A DNA stretch of 8,326 nt. It comes from Candidatus Methanogaster sp. UBA203 (GTDB lineage: Archaea > Halobacteriota > Methanosarcinia > Methanosarcinales > Methanogasteraceae). Position 1 is the first letter of the stretch; each line of letters opens with the position of its first letter. The translations under genes were made by a program, and so were the position numbers. The stretch is taken from the NCBI GenBank assembly GCA_002503595.1, contig DASC01000005.1:3320-11645 (forward strand), given 5' to 3'. This document shows positions 5,262 to 8,326 of this stretch, piece by piece. The notes beneath the pieces are model-generated. The model searched no databases. It saw only the letters and a program-made list of their open reading frames with translations, and had not been told where the DNA came from.

Positions 5262-5287
5262 TTGGGTGAAAACACCCAAACGTTTTT
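5262..5287 (+). terminator. Hairpin with T tract upstream of the response regulator
   Basis: TTGGGTG (5262-5268), loop AAAA, CACCCAA (5273-5279) form a perfect 7-bp stem, followed after ACG by TTTTT (5283-5287). This is the best terminator-like structure in the window and would end transcription from the upstream ATPase/cyclophilin region. The same T-rich bases could alternatively belong to the promoter of the two-component genes. Confidence 0.45.
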
Positions 5288-5333
5288 ACCTAATCGGAGG
5301 CGTACAGACATTAAAGCGGTGCAGGTGACCCGG

Positions 5334-5428
5334 ATGAAACTCGATAACAGATTCTTGCGATACTGGAGCAGGACGATACGACCTCAAACGCACTGGTTGC
5401 GGAAAAACTCGGCATCACACCGGAGGAA
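5334..5428 (+). pseudogene. Lrp/AsnC-like helix-turn-helix, frame-broken N-terminus of the regulator
   Basis: ATG 5334 has an ideal SD (AGGTGA, 5323-5328, 5 bases away) and reads MKLDN. Shifting one base back at about 5346-5348 puts it in the frame of the downstream receiver: QILAILEQDD, then TSNALVAEKLGITPEEVEKR and LGRL. This matches the opening of Lrp/AsnC-type regulators (a KLD..D.QIL.LL start, then two short helices and an ELA.KLGI.p..V..R..RL recognition helix). In the receiver frame a TAA at 5345-5347 and the absence of ATG/GTG/TTG before 5429 prevent translation of the HTH without a frameshift. It is a one-base (or equivalent) deletion, a sequencing error or recoding; no classical slippery heptamer is visible. 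Confidence 0.55.
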
Positions 5429-5836
5429 GTGGAAAAGCGGCTCGGCAGGCTCACAGACACCAGAACCAAGATACTGGTCGTTGATGACGAACCCGATACC
5501 TTGATCCCACTAACCCGTGCGCTAGAGGGTGAGAACTATACTGTCGTCGGGGCGGTCGATGGTGCTGATGCGCTCGAAAAAGTCAGGGATGAGACGCCTG
5601 ACCTGATCCTCCTCGATCTGATGCTTCCGAAACTGAATGGCTATGAGGTTTGCATGAAACTGAAAGAGGATCCGATAACTCGGCAGACCCCGATCATCAT
5701 GCTCAGCGCAAAAGGTGAGATCAAGGACAAGGTGCTTGGTATCGAGATCGGCGCGGACGATTATGTGACCAAGCCATTCGATCTGATTGAATTGAAAGCG
5801 CGGATACGGGCGCTTTTGCGCAGGACTGGGGTGTGA
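5429..5836 (+). CDS. Response regulator, receiver (REC) domain
   Basis: A CheY-like receiver occupies residues 13-132 of the 135-aa frame. The acidic pocket is D19/D20 (ILVVDDEP), the phospho-acceptor D63 (LILLDLMLP), the switch Ser S93 (IIMLSAKG) and the conserved lysine K115 (YVTKPFD), so it should be phosphorylatable. There is no C-terminal output domain. GTG 5429 is the first possible start in frame, but its SD-like CGGAGGA ends only one base upstream, too close. Coding-like sequence continues upstream as an HTH, so the original protein was probably an HTH-receiver fusion of about 165 aa. The stop overlaps the kinase start by 4 bases (GTGA), indicating translational coupling and a cognate pair. 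Confidence 0.88.
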   Translation: MEKRLGRLTDTRTKILVVDDEPDTLIPLTRALEGENYTVVGAVDGADALEKVRDETPDLILLDLMLPKLNGYEVCMKLKEDPITRQTPIIMLSAKGEIKDKVLGIEIGADDYVTKPFDLIELKARIRALLRRTGV

Positions 5837-7554
5837 GAGACTACAAGCGATTTACCACCATTGTCATCGCCGCACTTCTTATCGTTGCGGTAGCATGGGT
5901 AGGGCATGTCACCAATCAGGAAGTGGAGACGGTCGTGCAGCAGCAGTTCAATGCGCAGCAACTGCTGCTTACCAGACAATCTGCGGCGGGAATCGAGAGC
6001 TTTCTTGAGGAGAAGACCGTTTTAATCGAGGTGCTGGCAGCGGGTGCAACAGATGCGCCACCAGAGGGCATGGCACAGAGTTTTATACCTATTTATTATA
6101 GATCCAGAGGATTTTTTGCAATTCAATTTGTAAATAGTACCGGTGTGGTGGTATCAGGCTATCCGGCAGAGGATACGCCAGTCGGATTCGATCTGTATGC
6201 GGCGAACAAAAATCAGGCATTCGATCGTGCAAAGGATCGCAGAGAGGCATATATCACAGACCCGACACCGCTCTTTGAGGGCGGGCTTGGTTCATGTGTA
6301 TGGGTGCCGGTGTATGATGATAATGAATTCAAAGGTGTGATACTTGCAGTTATCAGAGTGTCCGCGCTCTCTGAGCGATTCCTTACCGATGTCATGCCGG
6401 AAGGGCATGGATATATGTACATGATCGATCACTCCGGACGTTCGCTGTATGACGGAGCGCATGAGGAAGTAATCGGCAAAAAATATATCGGGAATTTTCA
6501 GGCCAATAATTCGTCTTATGCAAAAATCTTGCGGGAGCAGATCCAAAAAAAAGATGGTACTGGCTATTATTTCGACGAAATCACAGGAGAACGGCAGATC
6601 GTGGCATATACGCCGGTTGTCTGGCGTGACCGCGTCTGGTCTGTGGCTACAAGCGTTCCAGCAAGCGAGACAGAGGCACTGATACATTCTGTCTACCGGA
6701 AGCAGATACTGTTCATCGCAATCGTTATCGCAATCATCCTTGCCGGAAGCGGCAGCATCGTTCTCCTCTTCTCCAGATGGAATAAGGAACTGGAATGCGA
6801 AGTTGAAAAGAAGACCGATGATCTGAGAAGATCAAATATGGAACTTGCGTCAGCGAACACCGGATTGTTGGAACTCGATCGGCTAAAATCCGAGTTCGTC
6901 TCGATGGTCTCGCACGAACTTAAGACGCCGCTTACATCCATGAAAATCTCTACGGATGTGCTGAAATCACTCTCCGGTTCGGAAAAGGATATTCGCACAA
7001 GAGAGGAGATGCTCCGGATCATCGACCGCAATATTGAGCGGCAGAAGAGACTTGTAAGTGATCTCCTTGATATATCCCGAATCGAGACAGGAAACCTGAA
7101 ACTGAGTCTTGAACCCGTGAACCTCTACGATATCATCAGGGAATCGGTTGAAAGCATGAGAAAGATCGCAGAAGAGGTAGGGATTCCGATTCACCTCGAT
7201 CTACAAGGAGAGTCGCCCCGGATCACCGGAGATCATGATCGACTGGTGCAGGTCTTTGTGAATCTCATCGGCAATGCCCTGAAGTTCACAAAGGAAGGCG
7301 AGATGCGAATTTGGGCGCGGATGGTGGATGGGCATCCTGAGATCAGGGTCAGCGACACAGGAATCGGGATCCCGCCTGATGAACTGGACCTGATATTTGA
7401 TAAGTTCCATCAAGTGGATTCCGGATTGACGCGCGAGGTTGGCGGCACGGGACTCGGGCTTGCGATATGCAAGGGAATCATCGATGGGCATGGCGGAAGC
7501 ATACGGGCTGAGAGCGAGGTTGGGCGCGGAAGTACGTTTGTGATTTTGTTGTGA
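5833..7554 (+). CDS. Membrane sensor histidine kinase with extracytoplasmic Cache-like domain
   Basis: This 573-aa kinase probably phosphorylates the overlapping response regulator. TM1 is at about 8-25 and TM2 at about 291-314. They enclose a ~260-residue extracytoplasmic region with the look of a double Cache sensor (helix FNAQQLLLTRQSAAGIESFLEE; repeated G-V-V-V-SGYP and YMYMIDHSGRSLYD strands; ligand not predictable). A charged helix/coiled coil (316-348) leads to HisKA with the phospho-acceptor H361 in SHELKTPL. The HATPase domain has the N-box NLIGNALKF (477-485), G1 DTGIGI (508-513), F-box FDKFH and G2 GGTGLGL (537-543), so all catalytic motifs are present. GTG 5833 is chosen because it overlaps the regulator's stop and the membrane helix follows directly. 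Its 3' end is the source-like copy of the relic at 2850-3025. Confidence 0.95.
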   Translation: MRDYKRFTTIVIAALLIVAVAWVGHVTNQEVETVVQQQFNAQQLLLTRQSAAGIESFLEEKTVLIEVLAAGATDAPPEGMAQSFIPIYYRSRGFFAIQFVNSTGVVVSGYPAEDTPVGFDLYAANKNQAFDRAKDRREAYITDPTPLFEGGLGSCVWVPVYDDNEFKGVILAVIRVSALSERFLTDVMPEGHGYMYMIDHSGRSLYDGAHEEVIGKKYIGNFQANNSSYAKILREQIQKKDGTGYYFDEITGERQIVAYTPVVWRDRVWSVATSVPASETEALIHSVYRKQILFIAIVIAIILAGSGSIVLLFSRWNKELECEVEKKTDDLRRSNMELASANTGLLELDRLKSEFVSMVSHELKTPLTSMKISTDVLKSLSGSEKDIRTREEMLRIIDRNIERQKRLVSDLLDISRIETGNLKLSLEPVNLYDIIRESVESMRKIAEEVGIPIHLDLQGESPRITGDHDRLVQVFVNLIGNALKFTKEGEMRIWARMVDGHPEIRVSDTGIGIPPDELDLIFDKFHQVDSGLTREVGGTGLGLAICKGIIDGHGGSIRAESEVGRGSTFVILL

Positions 7555-7578
7555 AGTTCTACATTCCATCACAATACC

Positions 7579-7604
7579 TTTCGATTAATCGAAATATTTA
7601 AGTA
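7579..7604 (+). promoter_or_regulatory. Promoter of ABC copy D: 16-bp palindrome next to a TATA box
   Basis: The perfect palindrome TTTCGATTAATCGAAA (7579-7594) lies 25 bases after the kinase stop, followed by TATTTAAGTA with the TATA-like TTTAAGTA at 7597-7604. Sequence and spacing match the copy A promoter: the palindrome begins 96 bases before the ATG in both, with about a dozen substitutions and no indels across ~110 bp. Copy D thus has its own promoter even though it follows the kinase on the same strand. Confidence 0.7.
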
Positions 7605-7633
7605 CTATTACTTACACCTATAACATCAGATCA

Positions 7634-7647
7634 GTCGATTAATCGAC
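7634..7647 (+). promoter_or_regulatory. Second operator palindrome, copy D promoter
   Basis: GTCGATTAATCGAC is a perfect 14-bp palindrome sharing the TCGATTAATCGA core with the first site, centre to centre 54 bp. It falls at or just after the predicted transcription start. The core is better preserved here than in copy A. SD GGAGGT (7662-7667) follows. Confidence 0.65.
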
Positions 7648-7674
7648 CAGTCTGAACAAAAGGAGGTAAACAAC

Positions 7675-8326
7675 ATGAACAACCACAACCCCCATAACCA
7701 CACCGAACCGCGGCAGGATGAACCAACAGCTGTGGACATCATAAACGCCAGAAAGAGCTACTACATCGGCAAGATGGAAGTGCCGATACTCCACGGCATC
7801 GATCTCGCAATCCGGCGCGGCGAGTTCCTTGCGATCATGGGACCATCCGGCTCAGGCAAGAGCACGCTCATGAACCTGATCGGATGCCTCGACCTCCCAA
7901 CCGGAGGGGAGATCCATGTCTCAGGAAAGGATGTGAGCAAACTCTCCGAAGCCGAACTTGCGCATCTCAGGGGGCAAGAGATCGGATTTGTGTTCCAGAC
8001 CTTCGATCTTGTATCCAGAATGAGTGTGTTCAAGAACGTCGAACTCCCGACGCTTGCGAACCACAAACACGGCTGCAATCCAAAGAAGCGCGCGAAGGAA
8101 CTCTTAGAACTCGTAGGACTCGCAGGTCGGATGCATCACAAGCCGACAGAGCTCTCAGGCGGGCAGCGCCAGCGTGTTGCGATCGCAAGAGCACTCGTAA
8201 ACGACCCATCGATCATTCTCGCGGACGAGCCAACCGGAAATCTCGACACAAAGACCGGAGAGGAGATCATGAAGATCTTTGAGGACCTGAACAGAGATGG
8301 GCGCACCATCATCATGATCACGCACG
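7675..8326 (+). CDS. ABC transporter ATP-binding protein, MacB/LolD type (copy D), cut by window end
   Basis: The frame is open from ATG 7675 to the last base, 217 codons, missing about 25 C-terminal residues by comparison with copy A. All motifs seen are intact: Walker A GPSGSGKST (56-64), Q-loop Q108, LSGGQ (160-164), Walker B IILADEP (180-186) and H-loop H217, the last complete residue. An SD GGAGGT lies 7 bases upstream. The N-terminus is again Asn/His-rich (MNNHNPHNHT). The residues around Walker A and the D-loop (TGNLD) follow the family consensus better than copy A, so D is the likeliest functional ATPase and possibly the parent of the decayed copies. A permease gene would be expected just beyond the window. 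Confidence 0.93.
   Translation, partial: MNNHNPHNHTEPRQDEPTAVDIINARKSYYIGKMEVPILHGIDLAIRRGEFLAIMGPSGSGKSTLMNLIGCLDLPTGGEIHVSGKDVSKLSEAELAHLRGQEIGFVFQTFDLVSRMSVFKNVELPTLANHKHGCNPKKRAKELLELVGLAGRMHHKPTELSGGQRQRVAIARALVNDPSIILADEPTGNLDTKTGEEIMKIFEDLNRDGRTIIMITH

Noticed and set aside
5340..5350. Programmed -1 ribosomal frameshifting to make the HTH-receiver fusion
   Set aside because: No X-XXY-YYZ slippery heptamer or strong downstream hairpin is visible; a small deletion or sequencing error is more likely, though not excluded.

Overview
The window reads as archaeal DNA, most likely from a euryarchaeon of the methanogen/methane-oxidiser lineages; that placement is inference. The support is a short archaeal-type triosephosphate isomerase (224 aa), a THEP1-type NTPase, TATA-like promoter boxes, GGAGGT/AGGTGA ribosome binding sites, and a bacterial-style two-component system with a Cache-like sensor, common in Methanomicrobia. 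No rRNA, tRNA, CRISPR array or transposase was seen.

Left part (1-2840) is ordinary chromosome. hemL (glutamate-1-semialdehyde aminomutase, minus strand) diverges across a ~300-bp promoter region from tpiA, which abuts a THEP1 NTPase with no gap.

Middle and right part (about 2850-8326) is built from duplicated and partly decayed copies of one module: [histidine-kinase 3' end] - [promoter with two TCGATTAATCGA-type palindromes] - [MacB/LolD-like ABC ATPase] - [FtsX/MacB-like permease, now lost]. Copy A (3146-3874) is an intact ATPase preceded by a relic of a kinase 3' end. Copy B (3885-4317) is a pseudogene lacking the ATPase core. A stub resembling a permease N-terminus follows at 4328. Copy C (4466-5166) carries a frameshift and is joined in frame to the C-terminal part of a cyclophilin. 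Copy D (7675 to the window end) is intact as far as it is visible and again follows a complete histidine kinase and the same promoter.

Between C and D lies a two-component pair: a receiver-domain response regulator (5429-5836), overlapped by 4 bases by a membrane sensor kinase (5833-7554). Just upstream of the regulator, in the receiver's frame, lies an Lrp/AsnC-like helix-turn-helix. It has a good SD and ATG in another frame, so the gene looks like an HTH-receiver fusion broken by a small indel.

Working model (inference): the kinase senses an extracytoplasmic ligand and signals to the regulator, and the adjacent ABC exporter or lipoprotein-release-type genes are controlled at the paired palindromes. 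Repeated recombination at this locus has duplicated ATPases, removed permeases and made chimeric ORFs.
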